64,000 bases of DNA from Kolteria novifilia (GTDB lineage Bacteria; Planctomycetota; Planctomycetia; Kolteriales; Kolteriaceae), in the NCBI GenBank assembly GCA_007748055.1, contig CP036279.1, forward strand, positions 4,464,001-4,528,000, read 5' to 3'. How positions within the stretch are numbered: the stretch's first letter is position 1; each line of letters begins with the position of its first letter. Of this stretch, positions 1 through 9,044 are shown in pieces. Position numbers and translations under genes: made by a program. The notes beneath the pieces were generated by a model. It made no database searches, had not been told where the DNA came from, and saw only the letters and a list, made by a program, of their open reading frames with translations.

Positions 1-1
1 C

Positions 2-1477
2 ATCCTCTTCGTCTCCGACTTCGAGCGGGAACTCGACGAGTACACCGGACACTCGTGGAAACCCTTCTTCGACGCGTGGCTACGCTCGCCGGGTGTCACC
101 GATTGGAAGATCAAGAAGGTCCGCGTCGAGGAGTTCGACGGCGGCTTCAAGACGAATGTCCTGATCAAGCAACGCAAGGAGATCGACGAGCCGATCGACC
201 TCGGGTTCGCCTACGAGAAGAAAGGACCGATCGTCGGGACGGTTCGTGTCGACCCGCACCTTCCGGTGGAAGGCAACACCAGCCTGCAACAGGTCGGTCC
301 CCACGAGTGGGAAGTGACGCTCGTAACCCCCGAGCGGCCCAAGCAGATCATCCTCGATCCCGACGAGCGCGTGCTCGACGTCAACCCGGCCAACAACCGT
401 TGGAAGTGGGATCCGGAGATTCGGCTCACCCCAATCTACAACCCGCTCGACGAGACACCGATCGTCTACCCACTCAATCGGCCCTCGATCGCGGCCGGTC
501 CCGGCATCGACCTTGATGGGCGGATCGGAATTCGTGGCTCGTTGATCTCACCCACGAAGTATCGCGTCTCCCCCTACTACGCCTATAGTTGGGCCGACGC
601 CCAACAGGGAGTCGGCGTCGACTCGGAGTTCTTCAATCTGCCACTGCCGAACTTCTCGGTCGGGGGACGCTATGAACGTACGGTCGCCGACGGCATCTCC
701 CTCGCGCCCGCCAATCAAGGGAAGTTCTTCCTTCGCTGGTACCAGGCTTACACGTCGAGCTACGTCTACGACTACAACGCCTACGCGGAGACCTACTTTC
801 TCTTCGGGCAGAACTTCTTTCCCGGCGTGAACATTCGACGTGAGGCTCCACCGGGGATCGAGAACTACACTGACATCCGCGCGATCGGCCTGCGCTACCA
901 TCTCGACACGCGCATGCCCTATTGGAACCCGGAGAAGGGATATCAGCTCGACGCCGGCGTGGAGTTCGGGTTTCATGCCTTCGGCGCCGGCGAGAGCTTT
1001 CAGCGCGGATGGGCCCAACTCTCGGCGGTCCACAAACTCCCCGAGGGCTTGGGATGGTTCTCCGACACGCGCGTCGTCGGTCGTCTCGCTGGCGGGGTGG
1101 GATCACCTGACAATGGGCAGCACTTCCGCTTCGGCGGACCGCTGCGGTTCCGGGGCTACCGGTCGGAGGACGTCGAGGGCAACGCCTTCTGGCTCACCAG
1201 CCTCGAGTGGCGTCTTCCCCTCCTGAAGCGCATCAACGTCGGCGTCTGCGACAACATGATTAATCTTCAGGAACTCTGGGGCGGTGTCTTCATCGACATG
1301 GGCGATTCGTTTATCCTCCAAACGAACCAGGGCTTCGACCAAGCGATCGGCTGGAGCACCTACTTCGACTTCGCCCTGCTGAGCTTCGTCGAGGAGATGA
1401 CGCTTCGCGTCGACTACGCCTACAGCCTCCAAGCGGAGCGTGGTCTGATGTGGGTCGGACTCTTTTACGCCTTCTAG
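2..1477 (+). CDS. M1-type peptidase C-terminus fused to Omp85-like outer-membrane barrel (5' truncated)
   Basis: The reading frame is already open at the window edge, so the N-terminus is missing; 491 residues are visible. The first ~35 residues (HSWKPFFDAWL, then VTDWKI) resemble the end of an M1 metallopeptidase catalytic unit, and the next ~90 (IILDPDERVLDVNPANN) resemble the C-terminal beta domain of bacterial M1 enzymes. The remaining ~350 residues alternate aromatic beta strands, contain GGPLRFRGYRSEDVEGN, which resembles the Omp85 loop-6 motif, and end in Phe, as the BAM recognition signal requires. I infer a peptidase anchored in the outer membrane by its own barrel. The zinc motif HExxH would lie upstream and cannot be checked here. 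The barrel call is good; the peptidase call rests on a short C-terminal match. Confidence 0.72.
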   Translation: MLFVSDFERELDEYTGHSWKPFFDAWLRSPGVTDWKIKKVRVEEFDGGFKTNVLIKQRKEIDEPIDLGFAYEKKGPIVGTVRVDPHLPVEGNTSLQQVGPHEWEVTLVTPERPKQIILDPDERVLDVNPANNRWKWDPEIRLTPIYNPLDETPIVYPLNRPSIAAGPGIDLDGRIGIRGSLISPTKYRVSPYYAYSWADAQQGVGVDSEFFNLPLPNFSVGGRYERTVADGISLAPANQGKFFLRWYQAYTSSYVYDYNAYAETYFLFGQNFFPGVNIRREAPPGIENYTDIRAIGLRYHLDTRMPYWNPEKGYQLDAGVEFGFHAFGAGESFQRGWAQLSAVHKLPEGLGWFSDTRVVGRLAGGVGSPDNGQHFRFGGPLRFRGYRSEDVEGNAFWLTSLEWRLPLLKRINVGVCDNMINLQELWGGVFIDMGDSFILQTNQGFDQAIGWSTYFDFALLSFVEEMTLRVDYAYSLQAERGLMWVGLFYAF

Positions 1478-1632
1478 GAAACTTCATTCCTCTCGTGCAC
1501 CAGTCGTGACCGTGGCGCTCGCGCGAGATGCCAGCCCCTACACAACCCTCTACAATGCCGCGAGCATGTCCCCGAGGGAGCACGGTGGTTGTCGGTCATT
1601 CCCGGTCTCTCCAGTCGAGTTCAGCGATCACC

Positions 1633-2865
1633 ATGAGCGGCGTCCAACACTACCGAGCACGCTGGACGATTCCTATCAGCCAGCCTCCCATTGCCGGCGG
1701 ATCGATCGCGATCGCCAATGGGCGGATCCAGGAACTCGGGGAATCCCGTCAACAACCGGACGCCATCGACCTTGGAGACGTCGCGATCCTCCCGGGTCTA
1801 GTCAATGCCCATGCGCATCTCGATCTTCCCACCCTGCCCCAGATCGAGGCCGACGCGAGCTTCACGCGGTGGCTCTCCCACGTCGTCGCCTGGCGGCGGT
1901 CGGCTTCGAACTCCCTGGTCCGGTCGACGATCGAAACCGGTCTCGCCGAGGTCGTTCAAAGTGGCACGACCCTCGTGGGCGACATTACGACCAGTTCGAG
2001 CGCCGACGAACTCCTCGCCGCCTCGGGGATCGGAAGTTTGCGGTTCCGCGAAGTGCTCGGACTCTCGCCCGCGCGGTACGAACCCCTCTGGAACACCGCG
2101 GGTGAAACCCTCGGAGGGCCCGACACGTCGCTGAGTTTGCATGCCCCCTTCTCCACATCGCGGGAGCTCTATCGCCGCGTGAACGCCGACTCGTTCTCTC
2201 ACCCGATCGCCACCCACTGGATGGAGACACGGGAGGAACGCGAGTTCCTACGTTCAGGGCGTGGTCCGATTCACGATTTCCTTGATTCTGTCGGCGCAAT
2301 TCATGGACTTTCCCCAGCGGAGCTTCCTTGCGAGGATTGGTCTGACTACCTAGACGGCCCGGGCAACGTCCGCTGGATTCTCGTCCACGGGAACTACATC
2401 AGTCATGCGGAAATAACTCGTCTCGCGTCGCCGCCTTTCCGCGAGCGCGTCGCAGGAGTGGTATACTGCCCGAGGACGCACGCGCGCTTTCGTCACGCCC
2501 CCCATCCATTCGAGCAATTGATGGAGGCAGGAATCCCAGTGGCGCTGGGAACGGACAGTCGAGCCAGCAGTCCGAACCTCTCATTGTTCGATGAGGGTCG
2601 ATTTCTCGCGGAAATCGCTCGGGATCTCGATCCTCGTAAGATATTGGCGATGATGACGCTCCACGGCGCCCGCGTCCTGGGCCGAGAAGCGACATGCGGC
2701 GCGCTGGAGACCGGAAAAAGCGCCGACTTGACGATCGTGAAACTCCCAGTGGACTCGCGTGACGATCCGGCCGCGAGCGTGCTCCATCCCGACGCCCAAG
2801 TGGTCGGCACGATGGTGGGTGGAAATTGGCGGTGGAAGCGGAATGGGTTCGCCGAGCATGCCTGA
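1633..2865 (+). CDS. Amidohydrolase, TrzA/MtaD/SsnA-like deaminase-hydrolase family
   Basis: The 410-residue protein has the metal-dependent amidohydrolase layout: a short N-terminal beta domain, the metal motif NAHAHLD (about residue 60), a histidine in VHGNYI, the terminal metal aspartate in GTDSRASS, and a C-terminal segment GKSADLTIVKLP that closes the beta domain. Families of this shape hydrolyse or deaminate N-heterocycles (guanine, S-adenosylhomocysteine, chlorinated triazines); the substrate cannot be read from sequence. The ATG at 1633 was preferred to the longer frame from 1528 because the family begins close to the beta domain. The stop overlaps the start of the downstream receiver-GGDEF gene by 8 bases, so the two are probably co-transcribed. 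Confidence 0.8.
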   Translation: MSGVQHYRARWTIPISQPPIAGGSIAIANGRIQELGESRQQPDAIDLGDVAILPGLVNAHAHLDLPTLPQIEADASFTRWLSHVVAWRRSASNSLVRSTIETGLAEVVQSGTTLVGDITTSSSADELLAASGIGSLRFREVLGLSPARYEPLWNTAGETLGGPDTSLSLHAPFSTSRELYRRVNADSFSHPIATHWMETREEREFLRSGRGPIHDFLDSVGAIHGLSPAELPCEDWSDYLDGPGNVRWILVHGNYISHAEITRLASPPFRERVAGVVYCPRTHARFRHAPHPFEQLMEAGIPVALGTDSRASSPNLSLFDEGRFLAEIARDLDPRKILAMMTLHGARVLGREATCGALETGKSADLTIVKLPVDSRDDPAASVLHPDAQVVGTMVGGNWRWKRNGFAEHA

Positions 2866-3892
2866 GAACGACTCCAACAAGCCGGGCTCCCCCAACGACC
2901 GCTCCGCGGCACCCCGTTTCGATGCGCTTCCCGGCAGTGACGTCCTGTGGGCGATCCCCCCAGGCGAGTCGCGGGGGCGCATCCTCGTCGTCGACGACAG
3001 CCGCGTGATTCGCAAACTCGTCGACACCTGCCTCCGAGCGAATGGTTTCGATACCGTTTCCGCCGAGAATGGAACGGAGGCCCTCCAAAAGGCCTCCGAC
3101 GTTCAACCCGACGTCATCCTGCTCGACATCGACATGCCCTCCATGAGTGGATTTGAAGTCTGCCGCCAACTCAAGGGAAGTCCCGACACCAGCCTCATCC
3201 CGATCATCTTCCTGACGGCACGTGACGACACCGAAAACGTCGTCCGCGGGCTCGAGTTGGGTGCATTCGACTATGTCCGCAAGCCCTTCAACTCCCTCGA
3301 ATTGTGCGCCCGTGTCGGCGTCGCCCGCCGCCTGAAGTATCTGGTCGATCTCCTCTCCGAACGGGCGATGCTCGACGGACTCACGGGGATTCACAACCGG
3401 ACCTACCTCGATAGGCGACTTCGGGAGTCGCTCGACCGCCAGCGCCGCTACGACAGCCACGCGGCGCTCGTTTTAGCCGATGTCGATCACTTCAAGCAAG
3501 TCAACGACACCCGCGGACACGTCATCGGCGACGAAGTCCTGCGCCGCATCGCCAGCACGCTCCGGCGCACGGCGCGCGAATCGGACACCGTGGCTCGCTA
3601 CGGTGGCGAGGAGTTCGCGATCCTGCTTCCCGAACAGACGCTCTCGAGCGGCTACCTCTTCGCCGAACGACTCAGGCAAGAGATCGAGCAAATGACGATC
3701 ACCCATCGCGGCACGACCTTCAGCGTGACCGTCAGCCTGGGGGTCGTCACCACCCAGGAGACCGATCCGAAAGGGATCGACGACCTCCTCGCATGCGCCG
3801 ACGAAGCCCTCTACCACGCCAAGAAGAACGGACGAAACCGCGTCTGTCTCTGGAACGGCCACGAGGCCGTGCAAGCCGAGGCGACCGGCTAG
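2858..3892 (+). CDS. Receiver-GGDEF response regulator (diguanylate cyclase)
   Basis: This 344-residue protein has a ~45-residue linker, then a receiver domain (acidic pair VVDDS, phosphoacceptor in DVILLDIDMPSMSG, threonine in FLTARD, lysine in YVRKPF), then a GGDEF domain opening with LDGLTGIHNR. The active site is GGEEF and an RxxD inhibitory site (RESD) lies five residues before it, so it should make c-di-GMP and be product-inhibited. The start at 2858 overlaps the amidohydrolase stop. The layout resembles PleD with a single receiver. A close paralogue lies at 4471-5502. The stop TAG (3890-3892) coincides with the left CTAG border of an R1 repeat, so the insertion abuts but does not alter the protein. 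Confidence 0.9.
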   Translation: MPENDSNKPGSPNDRSAAPRFDALPGSDVLWAIPPGESRGRILVVDDSRVIRKLVDTCLRANGFDTVSAENGTEALQKASDVQPDVILLDIDMPSMSGFEVCRQLKGSPDTSLIPIIFLTARDDTENVVRGLELGAFDYVRKPFNSLELCARVGVARRLKYLVDLLSERAMLDGLTGIHNRTYLDRRLRESLDRQRRYDSHAALVLADVDHFKQVNDTRGHVIGDEVLRRIASTLRRTARESDTVARYGGEEFAILLPEQTLSSGYLFAERLRQEIEQMTITHRGTTFSVTVSLGVVTTQETDPKGIDDLLACADEALYHAKKNGRNRVCLWNGHEAVQAEATG

Positions 3893-4055
3893 CAGTCCGT
3901 TAATTTTAGCGGGCCAACGCGAGAACGAGCCATGTTGGCCAAGATCAAGGAGGAAAAGCGCAGGCGAATCCGTCGATTCGTCGAGGTTTTTCAACGCCGA
4001 GATTGGTCAAAAGGGCCGTTCACAGCCGGCAGCGAATAGATCAACGGGCTACTAG
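3889..4055 (+). repeat. R1 element, copy A (MITE-like, CTAG-bounded)
   Basis: A 167 bp unit bounded by CTAG at both ends (3889-3892 and 4052-4055). Its ends are imperfect inverted repeats: GCAGTCCGTTAATTTTAG on the left against GTAGCCCGTTGATCTATT read inward from the right. Near-identical copies lie at 40381-40547 and 48444-48611 in the opposite orientation. No transposase is encoded. The CTAG border, with TA as the presumed duplication, matches the target of IS630-type elements. Copies A and 40381 share a 35-codon frame (3932-4039 here). Confidence 0.85.
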
Positions 4056-4081
4056 AAACCGAGTGCCCTGTTGAAGCCTGA

Positions 4082-4160
4082 TGCTCGGGTGTCACTAGTT
4101 GCTTGTCAGCCAGTGAGAACCAGTGACGTCAGCGGCAACCCGAAGCTAGCCGTTTGACAG
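4082..4160 (-). repeat. R4 hairpin repeat, copy 1
   Basis: On the minus strand this reads CTTCGGGTTGCCG..TGACGTCACT..TTCTCACTGGCTGACAAGCA..AGTG.CACCCGA. The same core recurs at 54943-55000 and 60168-60232, and its hairpin half at 27043-27083. The central CACTGGCTG/CAGCCAGTG arms can pair, although here the second arm has decayed. It lies between R1 and the second receiver-GGDEF gene. The remaining 310 bases up to 4470 show no further feature I can support. Confidence 0.6.
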
Positions 4161-4470
4161 CGCGCCAGTCGGCAAACCACCACTCGATCCGGGGCCGACA
4201 TCTCATCCAACGCACTTGCCAAGCAAGCCCGCCAACTCCTGGGATGCAACCCACCATCTCGCCACAACGGTAAGAACATAACTCTGAACGACCTGGTCGT
4301 TGAGTGCAGATCGGGCAAAACACCATGCATTCTTGCCTCAAACTCCAAGATGCTGGCCACCATTCCCAACCTACGCCATAGAGTTTCAGCGGAGCAGCAT
4401 CGGTTCGCTCCCGAACTTGGACCCGAAGGAACGGTCAACGACTGATGGCCGGGCAGCAGGAAAGCCGACG

Positions 4471-5502
4471 ATGCACAAGCGAGAGCCGACCGACCCCGCG
4501 CCCAGGGAACGACGACCGATCGCGACCCCTTCCTATCTCTTCCAGGGAACGGAACAAAACGACCTCTTTCCCAAGATATGTCGCGGCCGCGTGCTCGTCG
4601 TTGACGATAGCCAACTCATTCTGCGTTTGATCGAAGCCAGTCTCCAGGGCAAGGGCTTTGAAATCATCGCCTTCAGCGATCCGGTCGACGCTCTCGAGAA
4701 AGTCGACGATCTCGCGCCGGACGTCATCTTGCTCGACATCGACATGCCGAAGATAACCGGTTTCGACTTTTATCGTCAGTTGAAGCAGTGCCCTCACTTG
4801 GTCCACATCCCCGTCATCTTTCTCACCGGGTTCGACGACACCCGCGACGTGGTGCGCGGCCTGGAGATGGGGGCGTTCGACTACGTGAGGAAGCCGTTCA
4901 ACTCGATCGAGCTCTGCGCCCGCGTTGGCGTTGCCGCTCACGTCAAGTACTTGATGGATTTGCTCGCCGACCAGGCGATGATCGATGGCTTGACCGGGCT
5001 CTACAACAGGTCCTACCTGAACGTGCGATTGACCGAGTTCATCGATCACCACACCCGCTACGGAACACACCTGGCGCTGCTGATGGCCGACGTCGACAAG
5101 TTCAAGCAACTCAACGACACCCGCGGTCACCTCTTCGGCGACGAAGTCCTGCAGCGCGTGGCCGCCACTATTCGCGATACGGTGCGCCAGTCCGATACCG
5201 TCGCGCGCTTCGGAGGCGAGGAATTCGCGGTCATTCTTCCCGAGCAGACACTCACCGACGCGAAGAGACTTGCCGAACGCCTTCGAACCGCGGTGGCGGA
5301 AACGGCCATCGAACATGACCACGGCATCCAACGGGTGACGATCAGCATCGGGGTGGCGACGACGCACGAAGAGAGCGCCGCCAGTATGAAAGAACTCGTC
5401 TACGCGGCCGACAGGGCTCTCTATCACGCCAAGAGCACTGGGCGCAATCGCGTCAGTCTGTGGAACGGCGAGGACGCGATCGTCGCCAGCGGGGCCGAGT
5501 AG
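4471..5502 (+). CDS. Receiver-GGDEF response regulator, paralogue 2
   Basis: This 343-residue paralogue of the gene at 2858 has the same order: linker, receiver (VVDDS, DVILLDIDMPKITG, FLTGFD, YVRKPF) and GGDEF domain (IDGLTGLYNR). GGEEF is intact with an RQSD inhibitory site five residues upstream, so it is predicted to be an active, product-inhibited diguanylate cyclase. The two proteins are alike throughout, but their N-terminal linkers differ. Start chosen at ATG 4471, preceded by CAGGAAAG; the frame is open further upstream to 4300, through sequence unlike the family. An R1 and an R4 repeat separate the paralogues, so they probably have separate transcripts. A 12-base R1-like end follows the stop. 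Confidence 0.88.
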   Translation: MHKREPTDPAPRERRPIATPSYLFQGTEQNDLFPKICRGRVLVVDDSQLILRLIEASLQGKGFEIIAFSDPVDALEKVDDLAPDVILLDIDMPKITGFDFYRQLKQCPHLVHIPVIFLTGFDDTRDVVRGLEMGAFDYVRKPFNSIELCARVGVAAHVKYLMDLLADQAMIDGLTGLYNRSYLNVRLTEFIDHHTRYGTHLALLMADVDKFKQLNDTRGHLFGDEVLQRVAATIRDTVRQSDTVARFGGEEFAVILPEQTLTDAKRLAERLRTAVAETAIEHDHGIQRVTISIGVATTHEESAASMKELVYAADRALYHAKSTGRNRVSLWNGEDAIVASGAE

Positions 5503-5516
5503 CAGTCCGTTGAGTA
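5502..5516 (+). repeat. R1 terminal fragment
   Basis: GCAGTCCGTTGAGTA, starting at the last base of the TAG stop codon, matches the first 12 bases of the R1 inverted repeat. No internal or opposite end of R1 follows, so this is a decayed or solo end. The base before TAG is G, not C, unlike the intact copies. Confidence 0.4.
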
Positions 5517-5577
5517 CATCGGCCCGAGGCTCAGCGAGTGAGCGCGGGTCGACCGAACACGAAGGACAATGGGCGAT

Positions 5578-6546
5578 TCATCGTTCGGAGATCTTCGTGT
5601 TAAAGAGGAAGCTCACCGACTCGTTGCGGTGGATCCGCTTGATCGCTTCGCCAAGCAGCGGCGCGACGCTCAACTGCGTCAGAAAACCCTCGTGGTTCTC
5701 CGCGTTGGGAAGCGGGACCGAGTCGGTCGCCACGATCTGAACCAGCGGCGATTGCCGCATCCGCTCCAGGGCGTTGTTGCAAAAGAGCCCGTGGGTGACA
5801 CAAACGCGGATGTCGCGGGCACCCGAGGCGTGCAGCACGCGCGCCGCACCGACCACCGATCCACCGGTGCTGATCATGTCGTCGAACATGATCGCGATTT
5901 TCCCATCGACCGGCCCGCCGATGATGCTGACTTGATCCGTCTCGGTAGCGCTGGAACGTCTCTTGTCGATCACCGCCAGGGTGCCGCCCAAGCGACGTTG
6001 AAGTTTCAGGGCCAGCTTGATCCGTCCCTCGTCGGGGCTCACGATCGCCAACTCGTCCGGATCGAGTTCGAGTTTCTCGATGTAGTGATGGAGCACCGGG
6101 ACCGCGTAGAGGTGGTCGACCGGGACATCGAAGAACCCTTGGATCTGGGCCGCGTGCAGGTCGAGGCAAAGAACGCGGTCGCAACCCGCCTCGGTGATGA
6201 GATTGGCCACCAGCTTGGCGGTGATCGGCACGCGACCTTCGTCCTTGCGGTCTTGTCGAGCGTAGCCGTAGTAGGGAACCACCGCGGTGATCCGCTGGGC
6301 ACTGGCCCGGCGGAAGCTGTCGATCATGATCAACAGTTCCATGATGTGTTCGTTGACCGGCGGGCACGTCGGTTGCACGAGGAACACGTCCCGGCCGCGG
6401 ACATCTTCCTCGATCTTCAGCGAGATCTCGTTGTCGGGAAACCGACCGATGTTGATCTTTCCGAGTTCGATGCCGAGGTAGTCGCAAATCCTTCGGGCCA
6501 ACGGACGATTGGCGGAGCCGCAGAACACCTTCAGTCGATCGTGCAT
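5578..6546 (-). CDS. prs: Ribose-phosphate pyrophosphokinase
   Basis: Makes PRPP from ribose 5-phosphate and ATP, the precursor of nucleotides, histidine and tryptophan, in the cytoplasm. At 322 residues it has the usual length. Motifs seen: FCGSANRPLA at the N-terminus, GRFPDNEISLKI, DVFLVQPT, the flexible-loop segment YYGYARQDRK, the metal/ATP site CLDLHAAQIQGFF, and the PRPP loop IMFDDMISTGGS. Start ATG 6546 follows GGGAGAG. It stands alone on the minus strand, convergent with the second GGDEF gene and divergent from the oxidoreductase at 6823. In many bacteria prs is followed by ctc (L25) and pth; those would lie downstream on this strand and are not here. Confidence 0.96.
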   Translation of the reverse strand: MHDRLKVFCGSANRPLARRICDYLGIELGKINIGRFPDNEISLKIEEDVRGRDVFLVQPTCPPVNEHIMELLIMIDSFRRASAQRITAVVPYYGYARQDRKDEGRVPITAKLVANLITEAGCDRVLCLDLHAAQIQGFFDVPVDHLYAVPVLHHYIEKLELDPDELAIVSPDEGRIKLALKLQRRLGGTLAVIDKRRSSATETDQVSIIGGPVDGKIAIMFDDMISTGGSVVGAARVLHASGARDIRVCVTHGLFCNNALERMRQSPLVQIVATDSVPLPNAENHEGFLTQLSVAPLLGEAIKRIHRNESVSFLFNTKISER

Positions 6547-6822
6547 TCACGCTCTCCCAGCCACTTCATCGCGAAGCTCGACGACATCGTTGGTTCCCCG
6601 TCGTCCGACGACCGGAAACCTTCGCTGCCCTTGCGTTACTCAGCCAAGCCGTTCTTTTTACCGGCCAACCCCAGGGAAGGAAAGCAACCGAAGCGAAGAT
6701 TCGCCCCCAAACGGCTCCCAATCGCCGTGAAAACTGGAAAAATCTTGCCGAATGGGCCGCCGGCTCCCTAGGCTGATCCTCTTTGAAACGCTTGCGTTTA
6801 CGATCATTTGGGAGAGATGCGC

Positions 6823-7914
6823 ATGGCCAAGGTTGGGTTCGGAATCGTCGGTTGCGGCATGATCGCGAAATTTCACGCGCGGGCGATCGACGACCTGCGC
6901 GGGGCGCAGTTGCGGGGCGTCGTCACCAGCAACCCCGACAAAGCCACCGCGATGCTCGAGGAGTCCTATCCTCATGCCGTCGACATTCACACCGACCTCG
7001 ACGAGATGCTCGCCCGCGACGACATCGACGTCATCAATATTTGCACCCCCAGCGGTGCCCATCTCGATCCGGCGGTCAAAGCCGCCAAAGCCGGCAAGCA
7101 CGTCGTCGTCGAGAAGCCGCTCGAGATCACCCTGAAGCGGTGCGACAAAATCATCAACGCCTGCCGCGACGCCGGCGTGCTTCTTTGCACCATCTTTCCC
7201 TCGCGTTTTAGCGACGTGAACCAGGAACTGCGAAAGGCGATCGACAAGGGACGCTTCGGCAACCTGACCCTCGGCGAAACAACGGTGAAGTGGTGGCGCC
7301 CGCAGAGTTACTACGATTCCGGCGGATGGCGTGGCACGTGGCAACTCGACGGCGGCGGCGCCTTGATGAACCAAGCGATCCACAACGTCGACCTCCTCTA
7401 CTCGATGATGGGGGACGTCGCCCAGGTCGGCGCCTTCACCAGCCTGCTCGCCCACGAACGCATCGAGGTCGAAGACACCGCCGTCGCCTCGCTCCGATTC
7501 CAGAATGGGGCTCTCGGGTCGATCTTGGCCACGACGAGCGTCTATCCCGGCCTGCTCAAGACGATCGGCATCCATGGTGACAAGGGCTCGGCGGTCGTCG
7601 AACAAGACGACTTGCTGACGTGGACCTTCGCCAAGGAACAGAAACGCGACGCCACCATTCGCGAGAACTTCGGCAAGAAGAGCGGGGCGACGGGAGGAGC
7701 GAGCGACCCCGGCGCCATCTCCCATACCGGACACGCCCGCCAACTCGCCGATTTCGTCAAGGCGATCACCAAGGGAACCACCCCGCTCGTCGATGGCGAA
7801 GAGGGTCGCAAGGCAGTCGAAATCATCCTGGCGATCTACCAGTCACAAGCGACCGGAAAGATTGTCAAACTCCCCTTGGCAAGAGATCCGAAACCGCCAA
7901 TGCTAGCAAGCTAG
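6823..7914 (+). CDS. Gfo/Idh/MocA family NAD(P)-dependent oxidoreductase
   Basis: 363 residues. The N-terminal Rossmann fold starts with GFGIVGCGMIAKFHARAI, followed by INICTPSGAHLDPAVKAA and the family lysine motif VVEKPLEIT (EKP). The C-terminal alpha/beta domain contains WRGTWQLDGGGALMNQAIHN (positions ~170-190) with the usual GG..NQAIH..D signature, pointing to oxidation or reduction of a sugar or inositol-like ring. Planctomycetes carry many such enzymes and the substrate is unknown. Start ATG 6823 is preceded by GGGAGA at 7 bases; TTG 6808 and ATG 6817 are alternatives. The gene appears monocistronic. Its TAG stop also lies in a CTAG, but no repeat is inserted there. Confidence 0.9.
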   Translation: MAKVGFGIVGCGMIAKFHARAIDDLRGAQLRGVVTSNPDKATAMLEESYPHAVDIHTDLDEMLARDDIDVINICTPSGAHLDPAVKAAKAGKHVVVEKPLEITLKRCDKIINACRDAGVLLCTIFPSRFSDVNQELRKAIDKGRFGNLTLGETTVKWWRPQSYYDSGGWRGTWQLDGGGALMNQAIHNVDLLYSMMGDVAQVGAFTSLLAHERIEVEDTAVASLRFQNGALGSILATTSVYPGLLKTIGIHGDKGSAVVEQDDLLTWTFAKEQKRDATIRENFGKKSGATGGASDPGAISHTGHARQLADFVKAITKGTTPLVDGEEGRKAVEIILAIYQSQATGKIVKLPLARDPKPPMLAS

Positions 7915-8108
7915 CTGGCGACGCAATCGTTCTTCGCCAGCGTGGGCCGATCCTAGGGAATTGAGACGGTTTCGGAGAATGGTCGCGAGTTCGGCAAACC
8001 GGGCGTGCCAAGCAAGCCAGGCACCATGGCACGACGCTCGCGACTTCGAAACCTCCGTCGATTCCAGGAATCCAATGCGTGCCGGTCAACGGAAGGGACT
8101 CCGTCGCC

Positions 8109-9044
8109 ATGGCAAGAAAGAAGCGAAATAACACCGTTGACTACCTCGTCTACCTCGTCATCAGGATCGTCGTAGCGGTCATCCAGGCGCTACCAGTTTC
8201 GGCGGGGTACTCCCTCGCTCGGATGATTGGTTGGCTCGGATACACGATCGACAAGCGACATCGCCGGATCGCTCTGGAGAACGTCCGCCACGCTTTCGGC
8301 GATGACCTCTCCGCCAAACAGCAAGATCGACTCGTCCGCGGCGTCTACGTCCACTTCGCGAAAGTCATCGTCGAGATCGCGCATATCCCGCGAAAGCTGC
8401 ACAGCAACAACTGGAAGCGGTACGTCAATACCCATGAGGTCGGCGACACGATCGGACTACTCCTCCGCGAGCGGGCGACCATTCTCGTCACCGGCCATTT
8501 CGGCAATTGGGAGATGGCCGGCTACCTGATCGCGGTCCTCGGCATCGAAAGCTTCGCGATCGCCCGAACGCTCGACAATCCCTACCTGCACGACTTTGTC
8601 CTTCGCTTTCGTCAGTGGAGCGGCCAAACGATCCTCTCCAAAAACGGCGACATGGACCGGATCCTTCAGGTCCTCAGCGATCGCCAGTTCCTGATTTCGG
8701 TCGGTGACCAAGCGGCCGGGCCGCGCGGGTACTTCATCGACTTCTTCGGCCGACCGGCGTCGACGCACAAGTCGGTCGCGGTGTTGGCCCTTCGCTACGA
8801 TGCCGCCATCACCATCGGCTACTCGTACCGCGATCGCGACAGTTTCCACTATCATGTCGGCGTCGCGGGGATCATCGACCCGCGGGATTACGCCAATTGT
8901 GAAGACGCTGCCTTCGAGATGACCCGCGAATTCAACCGGCAACTCGAGCGTGTCATTCGCTTGGCACCGAGCCAGTACCTTTGGCTGCACAATCGGTGGA
9001 AACACAAGCCGCCGACCCCGGTCGCCAAGGCGAAAGCCGCGTAG
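8109..9044 (+). CDS. Lipid A biosynthesis acyltransferase, LpxL/HtrB family
   Basis: 311 residues with an N-terminal membrane segment (YLVYLVIRIVVAVIQALP) and the catalytic HX4E motif in TGHFGNWEMAG (about residue 130), followed by the family blocks GDQAAGPRGYFIDFFGRPA and the C-terminal QYLWLHNRWK. Members transfer a fatty acyl chain from acyl-ACP to a Kdo-lipid A precursor at the inner face of the inner membrane, which implies LPS in this organism. Start ATG 8109 chosen; GTG 8079 would add ten residues. It is a single gene between the oxidoreductase and ferredoxin genes. A few family members acylate other glycolipids, so the exact acceptor is inferred. Confidence 0.88.
   Translation: MARKKRNNTVDYLVYLVIRIVVAVIQALPVSAGYSLARMIGWLGYTIDKRHRRIALENVRHAFGDDLSAKQQDRLVRGVYVHFAKVIVEIAHIPRKLHSNNWKRYVNTHEVGDTIGLLLRERATILVTGHFGNWEMAGYLIAVLGIESFAIARTLDNPYLHDFVLRFRQWSGQTILSKNGDMDRILQVLSDRQFLISVGDQAAGPRGYFIDFFGRPASTHKSVAVLALRYDAAITIGYSYRDRDSFHYHVGVAGIIDPRDYANCEDAAFEMTREFNRQLERVIRLAPSQYLWLHNRWKHKPPTPVAKAKAA

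Noticed and set aside
5569-6771. 400-codon plus-strand frame opposite prs
   Set aside because: Antisense to prs, which is certain. The composition (Arg, Asp, Val) and lack of any motif mark it as a shadow.
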